In this document: positions 1-6,908 of the stretch, one piece after another
How the letters are laid out: the number at the start of each line of letters is the position of its first letter
Numbering within the stretch: position 1 is the stretch's first letter
NCBI GenBank assembly: GCA_905477565.1
Contig: CAJQGO010000041.1
Span: forward strand, 1 to 8,101
DNA length: 8,101 nucleotides
From: an uncultured Planctomycetota bacterium
GTDB lineage: Bacteria > Planctomycetota > Planctomycetia > Pirellulales > UBA1268
Direction: 5' to 3'
Translations under genes and position numbers: made by a program
Notes under the pieces: model-generated
Database searches by the model: none
Seen by the model: only the letters and a program-made list of their open reading frames with translations
What the model was told of the DNA's origin: nothing

Positions 1-149
1 CAAACTTCTGCGACCTGACCGCTCGGCTGGTCCGCGGTCGACTCATACTCATTTCCTGTCTCGATAACCTTGTTAAAGGTGCTGCGGGTGCGGCCGTACA
101 AAACCTGAACTGCATGCATGCTCTGCCAGAAACGACAGGCCTGCTCTAA
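1..149 (+). CDS. argC: N-acetyl-gamma-glutamyl-phosphate reductase, C-terminal end (partial)
   Basis: This gene enters from the left edge; the first whole codon is at position 3 and the TAA stop is at 147-149, leaving the last 48 residues. ArgC is the cytoplasmic NADPH-dependent enzyme that reduces N-acetyl-glutamyl-phosphate to the semialdehyde, the third step of arginine synthesis. The remnant begins NFCDL and carries [16 protein letters not shown] (remnant residues 21-36), the well-conserved ArgC C-terminal block, followed by the usual ending LPETTGLL. The family normally has [13 protein letters not shown], so the sequence differs by Gln to Ala. There is no start in the window, so the N-terminal NADP-binding part and catalytic Cys cannot be checked. 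argJ begins 27 bases downstream on the same strand, which supports both the identity and co-transcription. Confidence 0.93.
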   Translation, partial: NFCDLTARLVRGRLILISCLDNLVKGAAGAAVQNLNCMHALPETTGLL

Positions 150-176
150 CCCTTAACCATTACCCCCAAACTGCCG

Positions 177-1406
177 ATGGCTCCTGCTGAAACACCATTT
201 CGCGGCCCGATTCCGCCGCTTCCTCAAGGATTTCAAGTTTCCGGGTTACACACCGGACTGAAACGCAATCCGACTCGAGAAGATATTTCACTCATTGTCT
301 CCGACAGACCAGCGACAGCGGCTGGTGTCTATACTCAAAATCTTGTTTTTGCGGCGCCCGTTGCTTTCGACAGAGACCGGACCCCTGGAACAGGGTTCCG
401 AGGTGTTGTAATCAATTCTGGCAACGCAAACGCATGCACGGGCACACAAGGCGAATCAGATACAGCCGCCATGGCAGCCCTGACTGCAGAGGCGATTGGG
501 AGCATCGAGAGCAGTGTTCTCGTAATGTCGACAGGCATTATCGGTGAATTTCTTCCAATGGATACAGTCAAAACAGGCATTCGTGCTGTAGCTAACCAGT
601 TGGCAGGGGATGAGGACAGTGTCATGCGTGCGGCGCGGGGATTTTTAACAACAGACACCCGACCGAAACTTGCTGGTGAGGCTTTTGGAAAAACTCCGTC
701 GGGCGAAAAGTATCAGATGCTTGGTATAGCAAAAGGTGCAGCCATGATTGGACCAAAACTCGCTACGATGCTCGGTCTCATCCTCACCGACGCTGCGATT
801 ACTCCTGAAGATGCGCAACGCCTCCTTTATCGAGCGACAGATCTTTCTTTTAATTGCGTGAGCGTCGATGGTCACATGAGTACCAACGATACTGTCCTCC
901 TCCTCGCAAACGGCGCCGCCGGAGGAGAACCTCTCACAGGAAAAAATCTTGATGCGTTAGAAACTGCTTTGATGAAAACATGTGATGCGCTTGCCCGAGA
1001 GATCGCTGATGATGGAGAAGGAGCGACTCATGTCATACGTATAGAAATAACTGGTGCCGAAGACCGGGAGGACGCCCGCCGCGTTGCCCGAGCAATAGCT
1101 GATAGCCCGTTGGTCAAAACCGCGATTGCCGGCGCAGACCCGAATTGGGGCCGAATTGTATCTGCTGCCGGATACGCGGGCGTCTCGTTCAATCCAGGGC
1201 GGCTTACCCTGCGAGTCAACGGTTTTGAACTCTTTAAAAACGCCTCACCAGTCGGTTTTGAGGCTGAAAAAGTGTCTAAATCGATCCGCGAGAACCGGGA
1301 AACCCTGATTGAGATCAATTTAGGCGATGGTCCGGGTACAATCCGCTTCTACACGAGTGATCTGACCGCAGAATATGTCCGGCTCAATGCTGACTATCAC
1401 ACGTAG
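177..1406 (+). CDS. argJ: Bifunctional glutamate N-acetyltransferase / amino-acid N-acetyltransferase (ArgJ)
   Basis: ArgJ moves the acetyl group from N-acetylornithine to glutamate, giving ornithine and recycling the acetyl group. Bifunctional members also make N-acetylglutamate from acetyl-CoA. The 409-residue length is typical. Visible family blocks are SGNANACTG (81-89), the oxyanion-hole STGIIGE (118-124), the self-cleavage site KGAAMIGPKLATML (186-199), DGEGAT (279-284), GADPNWGRI (319-327) and the C-terminal DLTAEYVRLNADYHT. The precursor should cleave between Ala196 and Thr197 into alpha and beta chains, with Thr197 as the nucleophile. The residues just before the cut are Lys-Leu-Ala where Asn-Met-Ala is usual. 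The ATG at 177 has no clear Shine-Dalgarno sequence, but it places GFQVSG at the expected distance from the N terminus. Following argC by 27 bases, it probably belongs to an argCJ operon. Whether it is mono- or bifunctional cannot be told from sequence; a cluster lacking argA would favour bifunctional. Confidence 0.96.
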   Translation: MAPAETPFRGPIPPLPQGFQVSGLHTGLKRNPTREDISLIVSDRPATAAGVYTQNLVFAAPVAFDRDRTPGTGFRGVVINSGNANACTGTQGESDTAAMAALTAEAIGSIESSVLVMSTGIIGEFLPMDTVKTGIRAVANQLAGDEDSVMRAARGFLTTDTRPKLAGEAFGKTPSGEKYQMLGIAKGAAMIGPKLATMLGLILTDAAITPEDAQRLLYRATDLSFNCVSVDGHMSTNDTVLLLANGAAGGEPLTGKNLDALETALMKTCDALAREIADDGEGATHVIRIEITGAEDREDARRVARAIADSPLVKTAIAGADPNWGRIVSAAGYAGVSFNPGRLTLRVNGFELFKNASPVGFEAEKVSKSIRENRETLIEINLGDGPGTIRFYTSDLTAEYVRLNADYHT

Positions 1407-1459
1407 CGAAAGACTCCTCTTCCCTAGCTGACCCAGGGTGTATATTTTGCTTATTCAGC

Positions 1460-1497
1460 AAGGCTGTCTTTAGACGCCTTGGGACGCTTCCTTTTTC
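1460..1497 (+). terminator. Weak hairpin, possible terminator after argJ
   Basis: AAGGC at 1460-1464 pairs with GCCTT at 1476-1480, and GTC at 1466-1468 pairs with GAC at 1473-1475. This leaves one bulged T and a TTTA loop. A five-T run follows at 1492-1496, but about 12 bases beyond the stem, which is farther than in a standard intrinsic terminator. It sits in the 107-base gap between argJ and the acidic protein gene, where a transcript end is plausible. It could equally be a chance stem. Confidence 0.3.
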
Positions 1498-1513
1498 CGT
1501 CGGGACTTTGTCA

Positions 1514-1870
1514 ATGTTGCAACTCAACGACCAACACCCAGCTGTCCACTCTATTTGGGGAACCAAAAGTCGAGTGATTCCTTTATTTCCTTCGTTTTCA
1601 AGAGAATTGCTTACCCCGTTGATTGGGGATTTTCGGCTCATTCAAGTCACGAATAATGAAGAATCGACCGATGAAGACCTCGACATTGGTGATGACAACG
1701 ATCTGGAGAGTGACGACCCACTTGCCGATGAAGATTCTAACTTCGATGATTTCGATGACGAATTTGATGACGACTTCCAGGAAGAAGAAAGCGATCCAGA
1801 TTGGGAGCATCCGGATGACCTTCGTCCAGAGGCACCTCCACCGAGCAAGTCACCAGGTGGCAAAAAGTAA
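1514..1870 (+). CDS. Hypothetical highly acidic low-complexity protein
   Basis: No family is recognised. From the ATG at 1514 the product is 118 residues. The first ~45 residues are of mixed composition. Residues from about 50 to 105 are dominated by Asp and Glu, with phased FDDFDDEFDDDF blocks and then a DPDWEHPDDLRPE segment. The tail is Pro/Ser-rich and ends in basic GGKK. There is no signal peptide or membrane segment, and the acidic part should be disordered. The start is uncertain: TTG at 1508 lies two codons upstream in frame, GTG at 1574 and TTG at 1619 lie downstream, and none has a Shine-Dalgarno sequence. The non-acidic N-terminal part may therefore be leader rather than protein. 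Small Asp/Glu-rich proteins of this kind are frequent in planctomycetes. The TPR gene starts 29 bases after its TAA, suggesting co-expression. Function is unknown; a partner-binding or chaperone-like acidic tail is speculation. Confidence 0.65.
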   Translation: MLQLNDQHPAVHSIWGTKSRVIPLFPSFSRELLTPLIGDFRLIQVTNNEESTDEDLDIGDDNDLESDDPLADEDSNFDDFDDEFDDDFQEEESDPDWEHPDDLRPEAPPPSKSPGGKK

Positions 1871-1889
1871 CAAGGCGGCCGTATCCTTC

Positions 1890-1893
1890 GGAG
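1890..1893 (+). promoter_or_regulatory. Ribosome-binding site of the TPR gene
   Basis: GGAG lies six bases before the ATG at 1900. It is one of the few clear Shine-Dalgarno-like sites in the window and supports this start for the TPR protein. Confidence 0.5.
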
Positions 1894-1899
1894 TCAGCC

Positions 1900-2313
1900 A
1901 TGAACAATGCAAATGCCCCTCAGCACGAGAACGCATCTCTCAGCGGTTATCCGTGGTTTGGTGTCTTGTCGCAACTTGAGTTTGACATTGAATTTTTTGA
2001 GCAGCTTTTTGCCCGAGACGGGACATCAACGGAAGTTTGCCGAGTGCTCGCTGAGTTAGTCGCGAAAAAAGGTCTACTCGATAGAGCAGTCGAACTTGAC
2101 CGTCATTTAGTCAACCTTCTGCCAGAAGATGCACTGGCTCGATACAATCTGGGCTGTTCACTTGCCCGAGCAGGTTGTTCGAAGGAGGCGATCAGCGCGC
2201 TCTCCCAGGCCATCCTCCTCGGGTATGATGACCTTCACCACCTCGAGGCTGATCCAGACCTCGACTCACTGAGGGATCACCCTGACTTTCAGAATCTTTT
2301 CAACGAAGATTGA
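1900..2313 (+). CDS. Small TPR-repeat protein
   Basis: This is a 137-residue soluble protein. Residues 1-25 look disordered. LEFDIEFFEQLFARD (26-40) forms an amphipathic helix leading into two tetratricopeptide repeats at about 46-79 and 80-113. The second has the canonical pattern ARYNLGCSLARAGCSKEAI, with small residues at the TPR packing positions. The C-terminal cap, HLEADPDLDSLRDHPDFQNLF (about 114-134), is a recurrent ending in bacterial TPR proteins of the form DPDLxxLRxxPxFxxL. TPR units build helical hairpins that bind peptides, so a scaffold or adaptor role is likely, but the partner is unknown. It has a GGAG site before the start and lies 29 bases after the acidic protein gene and just before the nucleoside phosphorylase gene. 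All three are probably on one transcript. The acidic neighbour is a candidate ligand, but that is inference only. Confidence 0.85.
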   Translation: MNNANAPQHENASLSGYPWFGVLSQLEFDIEFFEQLFARDGTSTEVCRVLAELVAKKGLLDRAVELDRHLVNLLPEDALARYNLGCSLARAGCSKEAISALSQAILLGYDDLHHLEADPDLDSLRDHPDFQNLFNED

Positions 2314-2376
2314 CCGTATGGTCGCGTGGAAGCCAGAAGTGTTCCTGATTCACAAACGAGGAGAAGACAGCAAAGA

Positions 2377-3213
2377 ATGCTAGAACAGTACGAATACATT
2401 TCAGAAGCATGCGAAGTTATTCAGAAGCGGTGGCCCCATCAACCAAAAGTAGGAATCATCCTTGGAAGCGGACTCGGTAACGCCGCTCAAGGTGTCACCG
2501 ACCGCGTCGAAATTCCATATGAGGAGATCCCTCACTTTGCTCGCTCAACAGCACACGGACATGCCGGTCAACTTGTATGTGGTCTGCTTGATGGTGTCCC
2601 AGTCATAATCCTCGAGGGACGGATGCATCTGTACGAGGGCTACCCAGCATCGCAGATCACTCTTCCCGTCCGGGTTCTACATCGCCTTGGTGCTGAGCTT
2701 TTACTTGTCACAAATGCATGCGGTGGACTCAACCCGCACTACAGTGCTGGTGACATCATGATCATTGACGACCACATTAATCTGATGCAGGACAACCCTC
2801 TTGTCGGCATCAATGACGATCGTCTCGGGCCGAGATTTCCCGACATGTCGGAGCCGTACACCTTTCCACTTATTGACCGTGCTCTTGAAGTGGCTCGCCA
2901 GGAAAACTTTGTTGCCCATCGGGGCGTGTACGTGGCAGTGACTGGCCCCAACCTCGAAACACGAGCAGAGTATCGTTACCTGCGGGCAATCGGTGCTGAT
3001 GTTGTTGGCATGTCGACTGTCCCAGAGGTCATCGTTGCTGTTCATGCCGGTCTGCGAGTACTTGGCCTCTCAGTTGTTACGGACATGTGCCTCCCAGATG
3101 CACTCGAAGTTGCGACAGTCGAGAAAATTCTTGAAGTGGCACGGACGGCAGAACCAAAACTCAGAGCTCTTATCGAGGGAGCTGTTCGAGATGCGGCAGC
3201 CGATGTAATTTGA
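2377..3213 (+). CDS. punA: Purine nucleoside phosphorylase, trimeric (PNP/MTAP) family
   Basis: The enzyme splits purine nucleosides with phosphate into free base and ribose-1-phosphate for purine salvage. The ATG at 2377 gives 278 residues, near the family norm of about 270-290. GAGGAG at 2358-2363 precedes it, though at 13 bases. An in-frame GTG at 2326 would add 17 charged residues with no homology support. Numbered from ATG 2377, the visible sites are phosphate-binding GSGLG (Ser31), GHAGQLV (His62), EGRMHLYEGY (Arg82, His84, Tyr86), VTNACGGLN, GPNLETRAE (Glu194) and GMSTVPEVIV (Met212). Two key residues differ from human PNP: Asn243 is Asp236 (VVTDM) and His257 aligns with Val248. Methylthioadenosine phosphorylase has Asp and Val at these positions. 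Human Phe200, which stacks near the base, is Leu193. The family call is firm, but 6-oxopurine specificity should not be assumed. It follows the TPR gene closely. Confidence 0.93.
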   Translation: MLEQYEYISEACEVIQKRWPHQPKVGIILGSGLGNAAQGVTDRVEIPYEEIPHFARSTAHGHAGQLVCGLLDGVPVIILEGRMHLYEGYPASQITLPVRVLHRLGAELLLVTNACGGLNPHYSAGDIMIIDDHINLMQDNPLVGINDDRLGPRFPDMSEPYTFPLIDRALEVARQENFVAHRGVYVAVTGPNLETRAEYRYLRAIGADVVGMSTVPEVIVAVHAGLRVLGLSVVTDMCLPDALEVATVEKILEVARTAEPKLRALIEGAVRDAAADVI

Positions 3214-3442
3214 TGCGTCTATGGACGACATGCCACAATACTGTGGAAAGCTCCCTACGGAGTGAACCCAGTTTTTACGTATTCGTATTGCTTCTTCGTC
3301 ATGGCAGCGCCATACCCTGATGCCGCCAAGCCCCTCCCGCCGGGTTTCGTCGGGTAGCACTGGGGTCAGAAGGTCTTGCTGGGTAGGATAAAGCTACTCA
3401 TATTCAATCTCCCCATTGCCTCCATCCTCGTCTCACAACTTC
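3214..3442 (+). other. Intergenic region upstream of ileS; possible weak promoter and hairpins
   Basis: These 229 bases have no convincing coding frame and separate the phosphorylase gene from ileS. GCTCC at 3250-3254 can pair with GGAGT at 3259-3263, followed eight bases later by a five-T run (3272-3276); this is a weak terminator candidate. ATGGC and GCCAT at 3301-3313 form a perfect five-pair stem with an AGC loop but no T-tract. TTGCTG at 3376-3381 and CATATT at 3399-3404, 17 bases apart, resemble sigma-70 -35 and -10 boxes only loosely. GTAGC at 3354-3358 can also pair with GCTAC at 3393-3397. No T-box specifier or T-box bulge sequence is visible. A new transcript probably starts here, but the elements are weak. 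Confidence 0.35.
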
Positions 3443-6400
3443 ATGTTCCAGCCCGTCCGAGGCAGACCAGATCTGCCAGCCACAGAAGCCGAAATCGCTG
3501 CCCTCTGGAAGTCTGCGGGAATTTACCAAAAGTCACTCGACAACCGTCGAGGTGCAAAGCGATTCGTTTTTTTTGAAGGGCCACCAACAGCTAATGGCAT
3601 GCCTCACCCAGGGCATTGCCTCACACGTGCTATCAAAGATCTCTATCCGCGCTACCGGACAATGCGGGGGGAGTTCTGTGAACGCAAAGCAGGATGGGAC
3701 ACCCACGGGTTACCTGTAGAAGTCGAGGTCTGCAAGAGCCTGGGCATTCACTCGAAAGCCGAAATTGAAGAATATGGCATCGAGCCATTTATTCACCGAT
3801 GCCAGGAATCTGTTTGGCGGTACATGAAGGAATGGGAAACTCTCACCGAACGGATTGGGTTCTGGATTGATCTTTCACAAGCCTATGTGACCTACCATCA
3901 AAGCTATGTCGAAAGTGTCTGGTGGGCACTTTCCGAACTTTTCAATCGTGGCCTTCTTTACCAAGGCCATAAAATTGTGTGGTGGTGGCCGCAGGGTGGG
4001 ACCGCACTTTCCAGTGGTGAGGTTGGCCAGGGATATCGGCAGGTAGCCGACCCGAGTGTGTATGTCGCCTTCCCACTCCTTGATGCAAACGGTGCCGTAA
4101 CAAAGCGCAGCCTGATTGCATGGACCACAACACCGTGGACACTCCCATCGAACCAGTTCGCGGCTGTCAAATCAGAACTCACCTATGTTGTTGTTCGGTT
4201 TCAAGATGACCCGGAACACGAATACATTCTCGCTGAACCTCTTGCCGCATCACTTGCTGAAAAGAAAAAGACCAAAATTGAGATCCTCGAATCCTATCGA
4301 GGATCAGATCTCGTAGGCATGAGCTACGAGCCACCATTTGATTGTTTTTACTCAAACAGTGGGCCACGAGACGCAACACTGAAAAACGGAACGAATGAGC
4401 CTGTGGCCTGGCGAGTTATCGAGGCTGACTTTGTCACCACCGATTCAGGCACTGGCATTGTGCACATCGCTCCAGCCTTTGGTGAGGTTGATTACAGCGT
4501 TTTAATGGCGGAACGCGAGCGTTTTGAAAACGAGCTGCCGCCACTTATCAATTGTGTCGCACCCGACGGCACGTTCACAGACGAATTCCCCTCAATGACC
4601 GGCCGCTTCGTCAAAGAGTGTGACCGAGATCTTACCCGCGACATTCGCAGTCGTGGCCTGCTTGTTCACCAGGAACAGTATCTCCATGACTATCCATTCT
4701 GCTGGCGGGCTGATAACGATCCGCTAATTCAATACCCGCGAGCGAGCTGGTTTATTCGTACCAGTAATTTCCGCGATGAAATGCTCGCGAATAACAGCCA
4801 GATCAACTGGATGCCCGAACACATTAAGGAAGGTCGATTTGGTAATTTCCTCGAGAACAACGTTGACTGGGCGTTATCGAGAGAGCGTTACTGGGGAACA
4901 CCACTTCCCATCTGGGTCTGCGAAGACACTGGGAAAGCTGAAGCCATCTCTTCATACGACGCACTGCTTGCCAAACCTGGTGCGACGGGCACTGAAGTTT
5001 TTGATCAGGCCAAAGTAGACAATCCCGACTTGTCTGAAGATCTTCGCGTCCATAAACCGTACATTGATGCCGTCACGTATGACTCACCATTTTCAGCACA
5101 TGCCCGCATGCGTCGTGTGCCGGAGGTTATTGATTGCTGGTTCGACTCTGGAGCAATGCCTTTTGCCCAGTGGGGCTGGCCACACGAAGGTGGTAAAGAC
5201 TTTCAGTCACAATGGCCCGCCGATTTTATCTCCGAGGCCATCGACCAAACTCGCGGATGGTTTTATAGCCAGCTTGCCATCAGCACTCTGCTTTTTGGCC
5301 CTGAATCAACGTCTGATGCTGCAACCACAAACGCCGCAGCAGAAATGCCGCCGAAAGACTATCCGCACCCATTCCGGAATTGTATCGTCCTCGGGCATAT
5401 GCTCGGAGAGGATGGCGGCAAGATGTCCAAAAGCAAGCGGAACTACAAAGAGCCGTCCGAGATCCTGGATCGATATGGCGCAGATGCACTCCGCTGGTAT
5501 TTTTTCGCTGGACAGCCTCCATGGAATAGCATTCGTTATAGCGAGCAGTCTATTCGTGAGAGTGTCCCCGAATTTTTGCTGAGGCTCTGGAACGTCTACA
5601 GCTTCTTTATCATCTACGCCAATATCGATGGCTTTAATCCAGCAGCCGCCATGAATGACCCCGGGCAGCTCGACCATGCAAGCCTCACCGCTGGCAACGG
5701 CTTTCGTCCGGTACATGAACGAAGCGAGCTTGACCGTTGGATGTTGGCTGAACTGCACGCAACGACGCAGAAAATGGTTGACTCTCTTGACAGCTACGAT
5801 CATTACGTTGCGGCGGGGGCACTTTCCGATCTTGTAGATGCTGTGAGCAACTGGTTTGTGCGTAGAAGCCGCGACAGATTCTGGGCCACCGGGAAAGCTG
5901 ACATATCGGCTGATGGCAATCCAGAGAAATGCGATGCCTACTGGACTCTTTATGAAGTACTTACGACAACTGCTCGCCTCGCGGCGCCTTTCGTACCCTT
6001 TGTAAGCGAGGCGTTCTGGCAAAATCTCGCTGTTGGCCCATTCGGGAACGGAGTGCCAGAAAGTATTCATCTCACTGATTACCCCACAGCCAACACTGAC
6101 CTGATTGATCCTGACCTTGCACGCCAAATGGCGCTGATCCGAGAAGTTGCCTCACTCGGCCGGGCAGCCCGTGCTCAGGAGAAACTCAAGGTGCGACAAC
6201 CACTTTCAAAGGTCGAGGTCATTCTTGCAGACTCACACAAGAACGACGCGGACTGGCTGACTTCACATGCAGACCTCGTGTGCGATGAGCTGAACGTGAA
6301 GTCCTTTGAAATCTGTGCCGAGCCTGATCGATACATTACCCGCACAATTCTTCCTGATCTTAAGAAACTTGGCCCCCGACTCGGAAAGAAACTTCCTCTC

Positions 6401-6889
6401 GTTCGCAACGCCCTTCAGCAGGCTGATGCCGCTGCACTCATAAACTCTTTTCACGAAGATGGCCTCGCTACCGTCACGTTGCAAGATGGAACAGACGTGT
6501 CGATTACCGAAGAGGAATGCCTCATTCGTACAACCGCCCGTGAAGGATGGGCTGCCGCTGAAGGCACGCGAGGAGTCGTTGTAATTTCCAGTGAACTTAC
6601 TCCGGAACTTATCGCCGAAGGTCGGGTCCGAGAAGTCATCCATGCTGTTCAGTCACAGCGCAAAACGGTCGATCTCGACTTCACTGACAGAATATCACTG
6701 GGATTCGTCACGGAATCTGAAGAACTTCGGGAAGCGCTTCAGAAACATGTGAAAACAATTGCTTCAGAAACGCTCGCTGTGTCAATTAGTTTTGAACACG
6801 TAGAAGATGCTGAAGAAGAAACACTCGACATTGATGGACATGCACTTACCATCACCCTGAATCGGGTCGTCCCGCCCGAAACGTCCTGA
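3443..6889 (+). CDS. ileS: Isoleucyl-tRNA synthetase, eukaryote-like type (IleRS2)
   Basis: This enzyme charges tRNA-Ile with isoleucine in the cytoplasm. The ATG at 3443 gives 1148 residues starting MFQPVRGRPDLPA, matching the common MFxPV start. An in-frame TTG at 3416 would add nine poorly supported residues. Class I signatures are present: HPGH (His55-His58) within PPTANGMPHPGH, and KMSKS (660-664) followed by KRNYKEP. The KRNY sequence after KMSKS marks the eukaryote-like form; the classical bacterial form has KMSKSLGN. The CP1 editing domain, about 180-400, holds WTTTPWTLPSNQ (227-237) and GTGIVHIAPAFGEVDY with the conserved Asp350, so hydrolytic proofreading of valine should be intact. 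RYWGTPLPIW (482-491) and CWFDSG (565-570) follow. The anticodon-binding helical domain spans about 690-900, ending near VRQPLSKVEV. The C terminus resembles the eukaryote-like tail rather than the zinc-binding tail of IleRS1. An Ala/Thr-rich 19-residue insert (621-639) precedes the KMSKS strand. purN follows by 19 bases. Confidence 0.97.
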   Translation: MFQPVRGRPDLPATEAEIAALWKSAGIYQKSLDNRRGAKRFVFFEGPPTANGMPHPGHCLTRAIKDLYPRYRTMRGEFCERKAGWDTHGLPVEVEVCKSLGIHSKAEIEEYGIEPFIHRCQESVWRYMKEWETLTERIGFWIDLSQAYVTYHQSYVESVWWALSELFNRGLLYQGHKIVWWWPQGGTALSSGEVGQGYRQVADPSVYVAFPLLDANGAVTKRSLIAWTTTPWTLPSNQFAAVKSELTYVVVRFQDDPEHEYILAEPLAASLAEKKKTKIEILESYRGSDLVGMSYEPPFDCFYSNSGPRDATLKNGTNEPVAWRVIEADFVTTDSGTGIVHIAPAFGEVDYSVLMAERERFENELPPLINCVAPDGTFTDEFPSMTGRFVKECDRDLTRDIRSRGLLVHQEQYLHDYPFCWRADNDPLIQYPRASWFIRTSNFRDEMLANNSQINWMPEHIKEGRFGNFLENNVDWALSRERYWGTPLPIWVCEDTGKAEAISSYDALLAKPGATGTEVFDQAKVDNPDLSEDLRVHKPYIDAVTYDSPFSAHARMRRVPEVIDCWFDSGAMPFAQWGWPHEGGKDFQSQWPADFISEAIDQTRGWFYSQLAISTLLFGPESTSDAATTNAAAEMPPKDYPHPFRNCIVLGHMLGEDGGKMSKSKRNYKEPSEILDRYGADALRWYFFAGQPPWNSIRYSEQSIRESVPEFLLRLWNVYSFFIIYANIDGFNPAAAMNDPGQLDHASLTAGNGFRPVHERSELDRWMLAELHATTQKMVDSLDSYDHYVAAGALSDLVDAVSNWFVRRSRDRFWATGKADISADGNPEKCDAYWTLYEVLTTTARLAAPFVPFVSEAFWQNLAVGPFGNGVPESIHLTDYPTANTDLIDPDLARQMALIREVASLGRAARAQEKLKVRQPLSKVEVILADSHKNDADWLTSHADLVCDELNVKSFEICAEPDRYITRTILPDLKKLGPRLGKKLPLVRNALQQADAAALINSFHEDGLATVTLQDGTDVSITEEECLIRTTAREGWAAAEGTRGVVVISSELTPELIAEGRVREVIHAVQSQRKTVDLDFTDRISLGFVTESEELREALQKHVKTIASETLAVSISFEHVEDAEEETLDIDGHALTITLNRVVPPETS

Positions 6890-6892
6890 GAA

Positions 6893-6897
6893 AAGGA
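6893..6897 (+). promoter_or_regulatory. Ribosome-binding site of purN
   Basis: AAGGA lies 11 bases before the GTG at 6909, inside the 19-base ileS-purN gap. It supports GTG as the purN start; no in-frame ATG exists near the N terminus. Confidence 0.5.
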
Positions 6898-6908
6898 AAC
6901 CTTGTCTT

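Noticed and set aside
112..121. Ten-base palindrome GCATGCATGC as an operator or recombination site
   Set aside because: It falls inside the argC coding end, is a simple GCAT repeat and has no second copy nearby to suggest a binding site.
1642..1863. Serine-rich open frame on the - strand opposite the acidic gene
   Set aside because: The Ser runs are just the complement of the GAT/GAC/GAA repeats encoding Asp/Glu on the + strand. No start signal or homology was seen.
1623..1979. Overlapping + strand frame running through the acidic gene into the TPR gene
   Set aside because: It overlaps two better-supported frames and its Met/Thr-rich translation looks like a frame-shifted reading of the acidic repeat.
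2701..3045. Open frame of 114 codons on the - strand opposite the phosphorylase
   Set aside because: The + strand here carries conserved phosphorylase motifs. The antisense product has no recognisable feature.
3567..3574. Run of eight T in ileS as a possible programmed slippage site
   Set aside because: It encodes the normal VFFEGPP segment in frame and the gene continues intact for more than 1000 codons. At most it is a sequencing-error hotspot.
5064..5582. Open + strand frame of 172 codons in another frame within ileS
   Set aside because: The ileS frame here contains CWFDSG and KMSKS, so it is certainly the coding one. The alternate translation has no family-like pattern.
5306..6127. Open frame of 273 codons on the - strand, opposite ileS
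   Set aside because: It lies entirely within a confident ileS coding region, shows no recognisable domain and looks like a by-product of codon bias in the real gene.
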